A stretch of 64,000 nucleotides of DNA, from NCBI RefSeq assembly GCF_003576645.1, contig NC_044930.1:5590397-5654396 (forward strand), in the 5' to 3' direction. Every line of letters begins with the position of its first letter. Within the stretch, counting starts at the first letter, position 1. The notes beneath the pieces are model-generated. The model was not told where the DNA came from. It was given only the letters and a program-made list of their open reading frames with translations, and searched no databases. This DNA comes from Ipomoea triloba (Eukaryota > Streptophyta > Magnoliopsida > Solanales > Convolvulaceae). Shown piece after piece: positions 1 to 10,552 of the stretch. The position numbers and the translations under genes are program-made.

Positions 1-2
1 TT

Positions 3-1026
3 CGCTGTCGGGCAAACTATGAGGCTCTTAAATACAGCCCTGAGATTGAGGAGTTTGGGAAGAGGTTGGTGGATAGATTGAGGGATAATGGCGAGCCGTA
101 TATTGCACTTCATCTAAGGTATAATTACTATGGTCACTATTGGCTGGATTCTGAATTTTGTGTTTTATGGACTAAAACTTAGCCTGATTGTGTATATGTG
201 CAGATATGAAAAGGACATGCTTGCATTCACAGGCTGTAGCCACAATCTAACAGCAGCAGAGGCCGAGGAACTTCGCGTGATGAGATATAATGTGAAGCAC
301 TGGAAAGAGAAGGAAATAGACAGCAAAGCAAAGAGACTGGTTGGGGGCTGCCCTATGACACCAAGGGAAGCTGCTTTGTTTTTGAAGGCAATGGGGTACC
401 CTTCCACTACAAGAATATACATTGTTGCAGGGGAAATATATGGTAATAGCAGCATGGATGCGTTCCGTTTAGAGTATCCTAACGTCTTCTCTCACTCGAC
501 GCTAGCAACAGAAGAAGAATTGGGAGCTTATAAGCAGTACCAGAACCGTCTGGCCGCCTTAGATTACATTTTGGCACTTGAAAGTGATTTGTTTGTTTAT
601 ACATATGATGGAAACATGGCTAAGGCAGTGCAGGGGCATAGGAGGTTTGAAGGTTTTCGAAAGACGATCAGCCCCGACAGGTTTGTTGCCTCTCAGTCCT
701 CAACTTCTTGTGCTTATTCACTCAATCAGTCTATAATCTCTGTGTTTTTGTTTGTTTTCAGAGCCAGTTTTGTAACACTGATAGATTTCTTGGACAAGGG
801 TGCTATAACTTGGGAAGAATTTTCCACAGAGGTAAAATCTTTACATTCCAACAGGCTTGGAGCCCCTTACCTTAGACAAATCGGAGAGTCACCAAGATTA
901 GAGGAGAACTTCTATGCGAATCCTTTTCCGGGTTGTATATGTGATAGATCTCAGGACCAAGCTAGCAAGCAGAGGTCTGAGATCATCAAGCCAAGCTTAG
1001 AGGTTAACTTTGCTGCACAAAGATAG
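3..1026 (+). CDS. O-fucosyltransferase family protein, C-terminal part (5' end outside window)
   Basis: Spliced from exons 3-118, 204-680 and 762-1026, with GT-AG borders at both introns; about 285 residues are visible and the start lies upstream of the window. The first two exons join to give [11 protein letters not shown], the conserved basic/acidic core of plant GDP-fucose O-fucosyltransferases (Pfam PF10250, CAZy GT106). Further family hallmarks follow: [11 protein letters not shown], and [20 protein letters not shown] before the second intron. The third exon holds the usual C-terminal tail. Members are type II Golgi membrane enzymes that transfer sugars from nucleotide donors, often in cell-wall polysaccharide synthesis; the acceptor of this one cannot be told. 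Reading straight through the second intron leaves the frame open, but the in-frame insert is low complexity with a TTTTCAG acceptor, so splicing is preferred. The family is secure, the subgroup is not. Confidence 0.92.
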
Positions 1027-1450
1027 GGTTTAGTCATAGGTTGTAAGACACACAAACACTTACACTGCCAACATTAGTGGGTGGATGAAAGAATTGTTCT
1101 TTCTTCATGGCACTGTGATATCCAGACAGGAAAAAGAACACATATAAAGATGGAGGTTGCATGTCAATGGGATTTTGCCTAAGGATGGAAACATGGCAAA
1201 ACAGATCGATCAAATTGGATGCAAAGAAAAGCTGGTTTACAAGGCTCTGATAGGTAGCTTCTGTCAGAGATGCAGGGGCTATTGCTTGGATAGTGAAATC
1301 TTTATTCTTTGATTTTTTTTTTTTGTTGCCACTTATAGATATTTATTATGAAAGATAGGTTCTTTACGGATCGGAATGTATCAAGGTTTGAAAATCATAA
1401 AAGTCCATGATTGCAAATGAATTCTTCTGCAGATCTCAGTCAATAAATTC
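1027..1450 (+). other. probable 3' UTR of the O-fucosyltransferase gene
   Basis: Non-coding sequence follows the stop codon. An AATAAA at 1442-1447 is the best poly(A) signal seen. The extent of the UTR is inferred. Confidence 0.4.
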
Positions 1451-1609
1451 GAATGTAGTCACAGGTCACTAAAAATCCAGCACAACATTTGCAGGATATT
1501 GAAATCAGCCCAAACCTTACTTTGGAAAATCTTCTGGTTTCTAGCATACCATACTGCCCACCAAGCTGCCAATATCATCCATCAACCCCCTTCTTTAATA
1601 ACGAATACC

Positions 1610-1728
1610 AGAAATTGCCAAAGACCTTGTGGTCTAGTGGCACCCGATGTCCCAGTTTACACTCCACATGGATGATGGGAGTAGGTTCAAGCCTCAGTGG
1701 AGGCAATGAATTCTACTACAAATAATAA
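1610..1728 (+). mobile_element. tRNA-derived SINE fragment
   Basis: It contains TTGTGGTCTAGTGGCA, which resembles a Pol III A box, and about 55 bases on GGTTCAAGCCTC, which matches a B box. A related head is found in reverse orientation near 28,780. No clear target duplication was found. The short open frame across it is not a gene. Confidence 0.6.
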
Positions 1729-2551
1729 CTAGAATAAAAACACTACTCCTATGTTTAGTAACTCATTGCAAAATATACATTTTGTTTTTGTTTTTAAATA
1801 ATATTTATTATAACAATTAAATTCTACTTGTGCCCAACAAGATTACATATATCCCCACCACAACGGGTAGTAAAATATTTGCATGATAGTATGATATTGG
1901 TAATTAATGTGGGTGTGGAAATTTTTTTAAATCACGTTTTTAAGGTGCGTAGTTTGTGTAATTAAGGTGCGCCATTGAAATGTATCGAGGTTTCAAAATA
2001 ATTAGTCATTCTTATGCACAACTACTCACTCACTAGAAATCGAACAAATCATTTACACAAGAATTAGATTTTAGAAGATCTACTGTTTATACAAAATAAA
2101 AAATAAAAAATAAAAAAAATAGGGACATGCTTAACATTATATATATAGACCTAGTAGCCCACGGCTGAGTGTCGTACAATAAATATTGTGTTGAAGATAA
2201 TGAAGAATTGAAATGAATAAAAATTTGTAATTTAAATTTGTTTGAATTCTAAATTAATGATTTGTATTTTTTAAATTTGAGATTTGGTTGCTGTTGTTTT
2301 TTTTTAATGACATGCTTGGAAAATTGTGATTTTGATTTTTGAGTGTTTGAAATTTTGTATTATAATTTATTTTAATTTGTAAACTTAAAATCTGTCATTC
2401 TATCTGTATCCATTCTGCCAAATTTATAATTAGCATATTGGTTGGATTCTCACCCCTAAGGCCCTAAGGCCCTAATGGATGATGGGGATGAAATTTTTTA
2501 AGTTCACCTTCAGTGGATTTGATGTGAATTCACCCAAATCTACTCCAATCC
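1729..2551. other. gene-free AT-rich stretch
   Basis: No gene is seen. Two TAAGGTGCG motifs (1941-1949 and 1963-1971) match the motif repeated in the element near 31.4-31.8 kb, so part of this is a remnant of that repeat. From about 2,216 the sequence is homologous to 13,776 onward and 5,290 onward, marking the start of the B3 duplication unit. Confidence 0.5.
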
Positions 2552-2560
2552 ATTCTACAC

Positions 2561-3207
2561 CGCAAATTATGCTGTGGACCCAGGTCCACCTTGCAAGGTG
2601 GACCTGGGTCCAAAACTACGTCGTTTTGTCTTTTTTTTTTTTTTTTTTTTTAATTAGTAAACATATTGATGAATATAGAGCTGTCCAAAAATGTGTGAAT
2701 GTAGAGGTTTCAAAGTGTGAATGTAGAGTATAGAAATCGTGAATGTAGACTTATGATTGTGTGAATGTAGAGTTGCCCAGAAATGTGTGAATGTGGAGGT
2801 TTCAAATTATGAATATGGAGTATAGAAATCATGAATGTAGAGTTATGCATGTGTGAATCTGTAATAGAGTTAAGAAGTTTTAGCAACTTGTAGCCCTGTA
2901 ATGTGTGAATGTGGAGTTCTCAAGTTATGAATATGGAGTATAGGACCTGTGAATATAGAGTTTTGAATGTGTGAATGCATAACAGTGATAATATAGTTAC
3001 TAAACATATAATCCTGTAATGTGTGAATGTAGAGTTTACAAATTGTGAATGTAGAGTATAGTGTATGTGAATGTAGAGTTTATCTTCCATATTTCAAGCC
3101 AATATGTTTAGTTAAAAAAGAAAAGTTAAAAAAAAAAAAAAAACGACTTCGTTTTTGGACCCAGGTCCACTTTGCAAGGTGGACCTGGGTCCACGACATA
3201 ACTATTG
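2561..3207. mobile_element. Mutator-type MITE with palindromic ends and 9-bp TSD
   Basis: A 647-bp non-autonomous element flanked by the perfect 9-bp repeat ATTCTACAC (2552-2560 and 3208-3216). Its inverted ends begin CGCAAATTATGCTGTGG and, read from the other side, CAATAGTTATGTCGTGG. Each end continues into a self-complementary block: GGACCCAGGTCCAC, then TTGCAA, then GTGGACCTGGGTCC. The interior holds about a dozen degenerate copies of TGTGAATGTAGAG. The homologous unit near 14,044-14,050 lacks the insert, which confirms insertion. No coding capacity is seen. The 9-bp TSD points to Mutator-family transposase. Confidence 0.88.
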
Positions 3208-3216
3208 ATTCTACAC

Positions 3217-4110
3217 TCATCCCTACCGTGGGGCTTCATTATTCCAAATCAAGAACAAAACTAACTTGACCATCAATTTGAAATTAAGTCCTAATTTTAT
3301 TTAGATATATAGCTTCAACATGATCTACAATAGATTACTTTTTCTACCATCAGCTTTAGAGCATATCCAACAATATCAGAAATTGGAATTTTTTTTTCCA
3401 GGTTTTTTGGGTAAGGTGGAATATATATAATGCATGTTTTGGTTAGTAACTGTAACTCCAACCAACTGAAACAACGTGTGTGTATATATATATAACCATG
3501 CATGCATCACATGCAAAACAAATCAAATGTTTATTTATTTTAGGACAAATTCAATATATAAGTCATACAACAAACACTGAGCAGAATTGAAAGTGAAAGC
3601 AGACGAATAAAGATATCTTTGTCTAGGTAAATATGCAATAGTTATATTACATTTATATTTTAAATCTATATGCATGTATTTCTATTAAAGATATCTTTGT
3701 CTAGGTAAATATGCAATAGTTATACTGTGGAGGCGAGTACACCTTATAAAGTGGACCTATCACAATTTACCTACAGAATGTTCACAATTCAAATTGTGAA
3801 CATTATTATTTAGTTGTGAATATTCACTATGTAAATTGTGTATTTAATATTTAATTAACAAAATATTTATTTAATCGTATATGTGATTCTTGAAAAGGAG
3901 TTCTGAAGACTTGGGATTAGAACTATCTATCTCAACAAAACAAATATTTAAAGTCAAAGTTTATTTATTTATTTTATGATCAAGTCAATATTTAGTAATC
4001 TAAGTCATACAAGAGAGTAGTAGAAAGTGAAAGCATTACAATAATAATCCCTGAAACACAGATCAGAGAATCTGGCCTACCAAAATTTCAGTTAGCTAAT
4101 CAGAGAAAAG
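3217..4110. other. 3' flank of B3 copy 1, part of the segmental duplication
   Basis: No gene is seen. The stretch is homologous to the flanks downstream of the other B3 copies (about 8,160-9,270, 10,720-11,838 and 14,060-14,430). A 37-bp block containing AAGATATCTTTGTCTAGG occurs twice (about 3,609 and 3,687). Confidence 0.6.
3714..3860. mobile_element. decayed palindromic-end MITE in the B3-1 3' flank
   Basis: It begins CAATAGTTATACTGTGGAGG, matching the end of the 2561-3207 element, and continues with a degenerate hairpin and ATTGTGAACATT-type repeats as in 13058-13211. The right end is lost in AT-rich sequence, so the boundary is approximate. Confidence 0.5.
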
Positions 4111-4116
4111 ATCGAT

Positions 4117-4896
4117 CTAAGATTGGGCATTGAATTTGTGGAAGAAGAACCCTAGATTTTCAGCGTCCCAACGCAGCCCAATGTAGTCACCCTCCTGCAA
4201 ATTCCTTCTCTTCACAAACTCCATAGACCAGTTATTGTTGATCACAAAGCTCCCAGTCTGCCATTGCTTCAGGCTAAGCTCATGCTCAGAAAGAGTGTCC
4301 AAATCCCACATTTTGACTCTCAACCCTTCCCTGCTCTCACAAGCTGCGCACCTATCCTCATCCATCAATGCCAGAACGTGTTTCCTCACATCTTTATTAC
4401 CCAACAACAACCTTGCTGACTCGTTCACGTCGCTCAAACTTAGGCGCTTCTTTATCCAGTGCCCATCATCGCCTTCCACCCTCTGTTTCTTGGCCACACC
4501 CACATCTGATGTTTTTGTTGAATGTGAATGATTTTGTGTCTTGTGGGGTCTGGGATCAGAAGTTTTCTGTCGTTTTCGTTTCATTGAGGGTGTAGTATCA
4601 AAATCTTGGTCATTCTTGTCGGGCAAGAAATCTCCAATTCTTGCAGAAATCGGAATAAGAGTCAGAACAGAAGAGGGTTTTGAGAGCGTTGATGAGGACA
4701 AGAGCGTAAAGGTGAAATCTTGAAGATTGGGTAGGGCAGGAAGCGGCGGTTGTTGATCGGGTTTTATGGCGGCGTTGAAACCCCAAATAGAGGGACAGAT
4801 ATCAACACCCGGCTTCCCTTCCTGGGAACGAGAAATTCCCGGCGATGGGTGTAGAGAGAGGCTGAGGTCGGTGGAAACAGACTCATCCGCCACCAT
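4117..4896 (-). CDS. B3-domain protein with N-terminal EAR motif (copy 1, intact)
   Basis: Intronless, 259 aa. The C-terminal part (about residues 147-256) is a plant B3 DNA-binding domain of the divergent At2g33720-like/REM type: KKRLSLSDVNESARLLL at the start, MWDLDTLSEHELSLKQW in the middle and FVKRRNLQEGDYIGLRWD near the end. Residues 11-15 read LSLSL, an LxLxL (EAR-type) motif that recruits co-repressors in many plant factors. A basic cluster KRKRQK (106-111) is a likely nuclear signal. It is therefore inferred to be a nuclear repressor with unknown targets. The start follows CCACC and lies about 140 bp from a TATA box at 5036-5044. It is the only array member with all parts intact: EAR, basic linker and B3. 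The open frames antisense to it are shadows. Confidence 0.88.
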   Translation of the reverse strand: MVADESVSTDLSLSLHPSPGISRSQEGKPGVDICPSIWGFNAAIKPDQQPPLPALPNLQDFTFTLLSSSTLSKPSSVLTLIPISARIGDFLPDKNDQDFDTTPSMKRKRQKTSDPRPHKTQNHSHSTKTSDVGVAKKQRVEGDDGHWIKKRLSLSDVNESARLLLGNKDVRKHVLALMDEDRCAACESREGLRVKMWDLDTLSEHELSLKQWQTGSFVINNNWSMEFVKRRNLQEGDYIGLRWDAENLGFFFHKFNAQS

Positions 4897-4930
4897 GTTC
4901 GTTAATAGGGAAGAAACTGAACAGAGAAGG

Positions 4931-6240
4931 GTGGGTGTGTACTGTGTAGTGGTATCTGTTAATAGAGCATAGGAACGACTGAAAGTACGGTGAGATGTTT
5001 GTGAGTTAGATCGAATTAGGCAATGTAATGTGGTCTACTTATAGCGGTGGGATTAGGGTTTCGCAGTAGTAGCCGTTAATGGGAGCCATGCCCTTTTTGA
5101 AATTCACTATTTTAACCCTTGTTTAAATTTAGTATACAAATAAATAAACCACTTGGATAATAACTTCTACGTACTTAGCGCGAAACTTCTGCCGCCAAAC
5201 ACAGATCAGAATGGTATGGAAACTTTCCAAATAAAAAGGAGATTTTCAAACCCTCAATTTCACTATTCCTAATTTGAACCAGCTATAAGTAATTTGAATT
5301 TTAAATTAATTATTTGTATTTTTTAAATTTGATTTTTTTTTCTGAATGACATGCTTGGGAAATTCTGAGTACTTGAAATTTTGTTTATAATTTATTTTAT
5401 TTTCAAACTTAAAATTCGCCCTCCTATATGCATCTATTTTGCCAAATCTACAATTAGCATATTGGGTTGGATTCTCACCCCTAATGGATGATGGGGTTTT
5501 TACATTCACCTTTAGGCCGGGGATTTGGCGTGAATTCACATTTTGAAAACTCTAGATTCACACATTAAGGGGCAATATGTTTAGTACTTATATCAACACT
5601 GTTATGCATTCACACACTCAAATCACTACATTCACAGAAGCAATGCTCTATATTCACAGTTAGAAAACAACACATTCATACATTTCAGTGATAATTGTTC
5701 AGTAATCCTATTACTATCTCTTTACATTCACACATTCGTAACACTAGATTCACACTCAAAACACATTTTCAAGGGCAATATGTTTTGTAATTATATTTAT
5801 CAATGTTATGCATTTAGACATTCGAAATTCCATTTTCACGCTTCATATTCTCCATATTCACATTTTGAAAACCTCACATTCACAGAGAAACTCATTAAAC
5901 TATTAAGAATCACAAAACATTGAATATATCGTAAAATTTTTGAACTAAAATCCCAAAATGTGAAGAAATACCTGTTGCTTGCTTGATCGTCGGCGAAATG
6001 CTTGGTGCTGTAGTGCTGTAGTGAACGAGTGCTGTAGTGCTGCAGTGAACGACTGCTGATCGTCGGCGAAATGCTCGTCGGCGTTGAAATCGGAAAACTG
6101 CTGCTTAGTGTAGTTTCAAGAACTTCCGGCGAACGTGATGCTTTTACGGCGACGTGATGCTTTTACGGCGAAGGAATGGAGAGTGTATCGGCGGCGAAAA
6201 TGGGTTTGCAGAGTGTATCGCGATGGCTGTAGCTTGCAGA
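4931..6240. repeat. tandem duplication unit 1 (promoter of B3-1 plus MITE interior)
   Basis: The sequence starting GTGGGTGTGTACTG at 4931 restarts at 6241, a 1,310-bp period. The units differ essentially only by homopolymer length changes, apart from an extra internal block in unit 2. It carries the 5' region of B3-1 and then, from about 5,533, the interior of a palindromic-end MITE relative with ATTCACA-rich repeats. Confidence 0.85.
5036..5044 (-). promoter_or_regulatory. TATA box of B3 copy 1
   Basis: The - strand reads CTATAAGTA. The same motif stands at a similar distance upstream of the other B3 copies (12,752, 15,035 and 17,672), which argues for function. It is repeated at about 6,346 in the duplicated segment, where no B3 coding sequence follows. 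Confidence 0.6.
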
Positions 6241-7786
6241 GTGGGTGTGTACTGTGTAGTGGTATCTGTTAATAGAGCATAGGAACGACTGAAAGTACGG
6301 TGAGATGTTTGTGAGTTAGATCGAATTAGGCAATGTAATGTGGTCTACTTATAGCGGTGGGATTAGGGTTTCGCAGTAGTAGCCGTTAATGGGAGCCATG
6401 CCCTTTTTGAAATTCACTATTTTAACCCTTGTTTAAATTTAGTATACAAATAAATAAACCACTTGGATAATAACTTCTACGTACTTAGCGCGAAACTTCT
6501 GCCGCCAAACACAGATCAGAATGGTATGGAAACTTTCCAAATAAAAAGGAGATTTTCAAACCCTCAATTTCACTATTCCTAATTTGAACCAGCTATAAGT
6601 AATTTGAATTTTAAAATTAATTATTTGTATTTTTTAAATTTGATTTTTTTTCTGAATGACATGCTTGGGAAATTCTGAGTACTTGAAATTTTGTTTATAA
6701 TTTATTTTATTTTCAAACTTAAAATTCGCCCTCCTATATGCATCTATTTTGCCAAATCTACAATTAGCATATTGGGTTGGATTCTCACCCCTAATGGATG
6801 ATGGGGTTTTACATTCACCTTTAGGCCGGGGATTTGGCGTGAATTCACATTTTGAAAACTCTAGATTCACACATTAAGGGGCAATATGTTTAGTACTTAT
6901 ATCAACACTGTTATGCATTCACACACTCAAATCACTACATTCACAGAAGCAATGCTCTATATTCACAGTTAGAAAACAACACATTCATACATTTCAGTGA
7001 TAATTGTTCAGTAATCCTATTACTATCTCTTTACATTCACACATTCGTAACACTAGATTCACATACCATATACTGTGTATTCACATTTTGAAAACTATAG
7101 ATTCACACATTAAGGGGCAATATGTTTAGTACTTATATCAACACTGGTATGCATTCACACACTCAAATCACTACATTCACAGAAGCAATGCTCTATATTC
7201 ACAGTTTGAAAACAACACATTCATACATTTCAGTGATAATTGTTCAGTAATCCTATTACTATCTCTTTACATTCACACATTCGTAACACTAGATTCACAC
7301 TCAAAACACATTTTCAAGGGCAATATGTTTTGTAATTATATTTATCAATGTTATGCATTTAGACATTCGAAATTCCATTTTCACGCTTCATATTCTCCAT
7401 ATTCACATTTTGAAAACCTCACATTCACAGAGAAACTCATTAAACTATTAAGAATCACAAAACATTGAATATATCGTAAAATTTTTGAACTAAAATCCCA
7501 AAATGTGAAGAAATACCTGTTGCTTGCTTGATCGTCGGCGAAATGCTTGGTGCTGTAGTGCTGTAGTGAACGAGTGCTGTAGTGCTGCAGTGAACGACTG
7601 CTGATCGTCGGCGAAATGCTCGTCGGCGTTGAAATCGGAAAACTGCTGCTTAGTGTAGTTTCAAGAACTTCCGGCGAACGTGATGCTTTTACGGCGACGT
7701 GATGCTTTTACGGCGAAGGAATGGAGAGTGTATCGGCGGCGAAAATGGGTTTGCAGAGTGTATCGCGATGGCTGTAGCTTGCAGAG
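6241..7786. repeat. tandem duplication unit 2
   Basis: A near-exact second copy of 4931-6240, longer by an internal 236-bp duplication. It gives a promoter with a TATA box but no gene behind it. Such high identity means either a very recent event or an assembly error. Confidence 0.85.
6843..7296. repeat. internal 236-bp tandem repeat in unit 2
   Basis: ATTCACATTTTGAAAACT starts at 6843 and again at 7079. The two copies differ at a few bases, for example CTGTTATG versus CTGGTATG. Unit 1 has only one copy. The second version reappears after the gap at about 9,645. Confidence 0.8.
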
Positions 7787-9478
7787 TGTATCGGCGAAGG
7801 GAGGAGAAAGGTTGTAACTTGCGCGAGAAGATGGATTTTATATTTAAAAAAAAAATAATAATAATGTGATTGGCTGGGTGAAACGGTGCACTAACAGCAC
7901 CGTTACACCCAGCGTCTAAACGACGCCGTTTAAGGACCCGGGTGCACATTGCAAGGTGCACCCGGGTCCACGGCATAACAATTGTGCATGCTATATATGG
8001 ATCGGAATCTTTACAAACAAAAACCACAGTTTTGCTTTTTCATTCTTTTAATAAAATCCTCAACCATTCTTGGTCCACAAAGTCGGACCCACATCCCGGC
8101 CCAACAGAATTTGTAGATTAAGCTTGAAGATTTAATTACTATTTTTTTTATGACATTTATATTTTAAATCGATCTATAGGCATGTATTTCTAATAAAGAT
8201 ATCTTTGTCTAGGTAAATATGTAGAATATATATTTAGTACGATTTAATATAGTATTTAATTGAGTAAATTAGTTTGGTAAGTAGTGTGTTAAGGTAAATT
8301 CATTTAGTATTTAATACTTATTAACAAAATGTTTATTTAACAGTGTATGTAATGGTTATTTCATTACAGTATGATCGAGCTTCTTGTTGGGTGGAAATCT
8401 CCATCTCCTAAGTTTTGTTAGGAGAAGTCCAGTTTAAGTTGTACGGAAAATTAATAATACCTTAGTTGGGCATGGCATGCATGATTAATTTGGATATTAA
8501 TTAATTTAGTTGGAGCTATTCGGGGTGTTATTAACTAAGATTGGATTTCTGATCTAAGATTAGCCATGTTTATGTAGAGGCTAATTAATAGTTGACTCGT
8601 TGTGTTGACTGGATTGCGAGTAATCATGTTGACTTCTCTCTTGGTTTAATTTTGCATTTGTTTTCTACGCCTTTGGATGGATTGAAGTCCATTCTTTTTG
8701 TCTACCTAGCTAGAGTGAAATTATTATTTAGATAGCTTCAGCATGATGTGCAGTAGATTACTTTTCTACCATCAGTTTTATGGTCCTTATTTTATTTAGT
8801 ATCAGTAAATATCAGGCAGCTAGCCTAGCAGTATGGTATATGTGCATGCCATGCTAAGTTACGTTGCATGTTTGCATTGCGGACTAATTGCTTGCTAAAA
8901 GTTGATTAAAAAATTTGGTCCTTTCCAAATTTAAATTTTCAAAGATTATGAAATATAATGCATGTTTTGATTAGTAACTGTAGTTAACTGTAACGTATTG
9001 TAATCAGCAGAAAAGCAATTCACAATTTATTTCCTTCCATGATTCTTGAAAAAGAGTACTGAGCACTTAAGATTAAAACTATCTATATCAACAAAAAAAT
9101 ATTTAAACTCAATGTTTATTTATTTATTTTATGACCAAGTCAATATTTACTAATCAATTCATACAAGAGTAGTATGTAGAAAGTGAAAGCATTACAATAA
9201 TAATCCCTGAAGCACAGATCAGAGAATCTGGCCTACCAAATTTTCAGTTAGCTAATCAGAGAAACATCTATCTAAGATTGGGCATTGAATTTGTGGAAGA
9301 ACAACCCTAGATTTTCAGCGTCCCAGCGCAGCCAATGCAGTCACCCTCCTTCAAATTCCTTCTCCTTACAAATTCCTTAGACCAGTTGCTTGTGAGCAGA
9401 AAGCTGCCAGTCTGCCATTTCTTCAGGCTAAGCTCATGCTCAGAAAGAGTGTCCAAATCCACATTTTGACTCTCAACC
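7786..9478. repeat. duplicated block upstream of the first gap
   Basis: Nearly identical to 10,347-12,050, with scattered single-base indels. It contains the MITE right end, the B3 3' flank and the start of a B3 gene, and stops at the N gap. Apart from the B3 fragment no gene is seen. Confidence 0.8.
9272..9478 (-). pseudogene. B3 C-terminal fragment cut by the gap (copy 2)
   Basis: It matches the last 70 or so residues of the B3 domain of copy 3 (11839 onward). Two single-base deletions break the frame: one C lost in AGCGCAGCCAATG and one C lost in CAAATCCACATT. The remainder is missing at the 25-N gap. The deletions fall in homopolymers and look like uncorrected read errors. This may be a false duplicate of copy 3 rather than a separate locus. 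Confidence 0.7.
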
Positions 9479-9503
9479 NNNNNNNNNNNNNNNNNNNNNN
9501 NNN
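9479..9503. other. assembly gap, 25 N
   Basis: Fixed-length run of N. The sequence on both sides also occurs intact elsewhere in the window, so the join is unreliable. Confidence 0.95.
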
Positions 9504-10552
9504 TGTATCGGCGAAGGGAGGAGAAAGGTTGTAACTTGCGCGAGAAGATGGATTTTATATTTAAAAAAAAAAATAATAATAATGTGATGGAACGTTGGGG
9601 GTGAAACGGCCACTAACAGCACCGTTACACCCAGCGTCTAGTGTATTCACATTTTGAAAACTATAGATTCACACATTAAGGGGCAATATGTTTAGTACTT
9701 ATATCAACACTGGTATGCATTCACACACTCAAATCACTACATTCACAGAAGCAATGCTCTATATTCACAGTTTGAAAACAACACATTCATACATTTCAGT
9801 GATAATTGTTCAGTAATCCTATTACTATCTCTTTACATTCACACATTCGTAACACTAGATTCACACTCAAAACACATTTTCAAGGGCAATATGTTTTGTA
9901 ATTATATTTATCAATGTTATGCATTTAGACATTCGAAATTCCATTTTCACGCTTCATATTCTCCATATTCACATTTTGAAAACCTCACATTCACAGAGAA
10001 ACTCATTAAACTATTAAGAATCACAAAACATTGAATATATCGTAAAATTTTTGAACTAAAATCCCAAAATGTGAAGAAATACCTGTTGCTTGCTTGATCG
10101 TCGGCGAAATGCTTGGTGCTGTAGTGCTGTAGTGAACGAGTGCTGTAGTGCTGCAGTGAACGACTGCTGATCGTCGGCGAAATGCTCGTCGGCGTTGAAA
10201 TCGGAAAACTGCTGCTTAGTGTAGTTTCAAGAACTTCCGGCGAACGTGATGCTTTTACGGCGACGTGATGCTTTTACGGCGAAGGAATGGAGAGTGTATC
10301 GGCGGCGAAAATGGGTTTGCAGAGTGTATCGCGATGGCTGTAGCTTGCAGAGTGTATCGGCGAAGGGAGGAGAAAGGTTGTAACTTGCGCGAGAAGATGG
10401 ATTTTATATTTAAAAAAAAAAATAATAATAATGTGATTGGCTGGGTGAAACGGTGCCACTAACAGCACCGTTACACCCAGCGTCTAAACGACGCCGTTTA
10501 AGGACCCGGGTGCACATTGCAAGGTGCACCCGGGTCCACGGCATAACAATTG
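9504..10552. repeat. second copy of the large MITE interior and right end
   Basis: After the gap come about 135 bases of the GTGTATCGGCGAAGG block. The sequence then jumps to the ATTCACATTTTG repeat, as at 7,079, and runs to the palindromic right end at 10,552. The jump at about 9,640 joins two parts of the element in an order not seen in the other copies. Confidence 0.7.

Larger units (their letters stand above)
5533..7984. mobile_element. large palindromic-end MITE relative, right end only
   Basis: The right end is clear at 7984: the hairpin GGACCCGGGTGCAC / GTGCACCCGGGTCC around TTGCAA, then GGCATAACAATTG, the same end structure as the element at 2561-3207. The expected 9-bp flank would be TGCATGCTA (7985-7993). 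No matching left end is present; the block instead begins inside ATTCACA repeats at about 5,533. The interior includes a GC-richer CGGCGAA / GTGCTGTAG segment with short open frames but no recognisable protein. A second copy of the right end lies at 10,552. Confidence 0.6.

Noticed and set aside
1489..1725. 78-residue frame after the O-fucosyltransferase gene
   Set aside because: It spans a SINE-like sequence and has no family support.
2640..3110. Regularly repeated short motifs resembling a CRISPR array
   Set aside because: Units are degenerate, spacing is irregular, and they lie inside a MITE in a plant genome.
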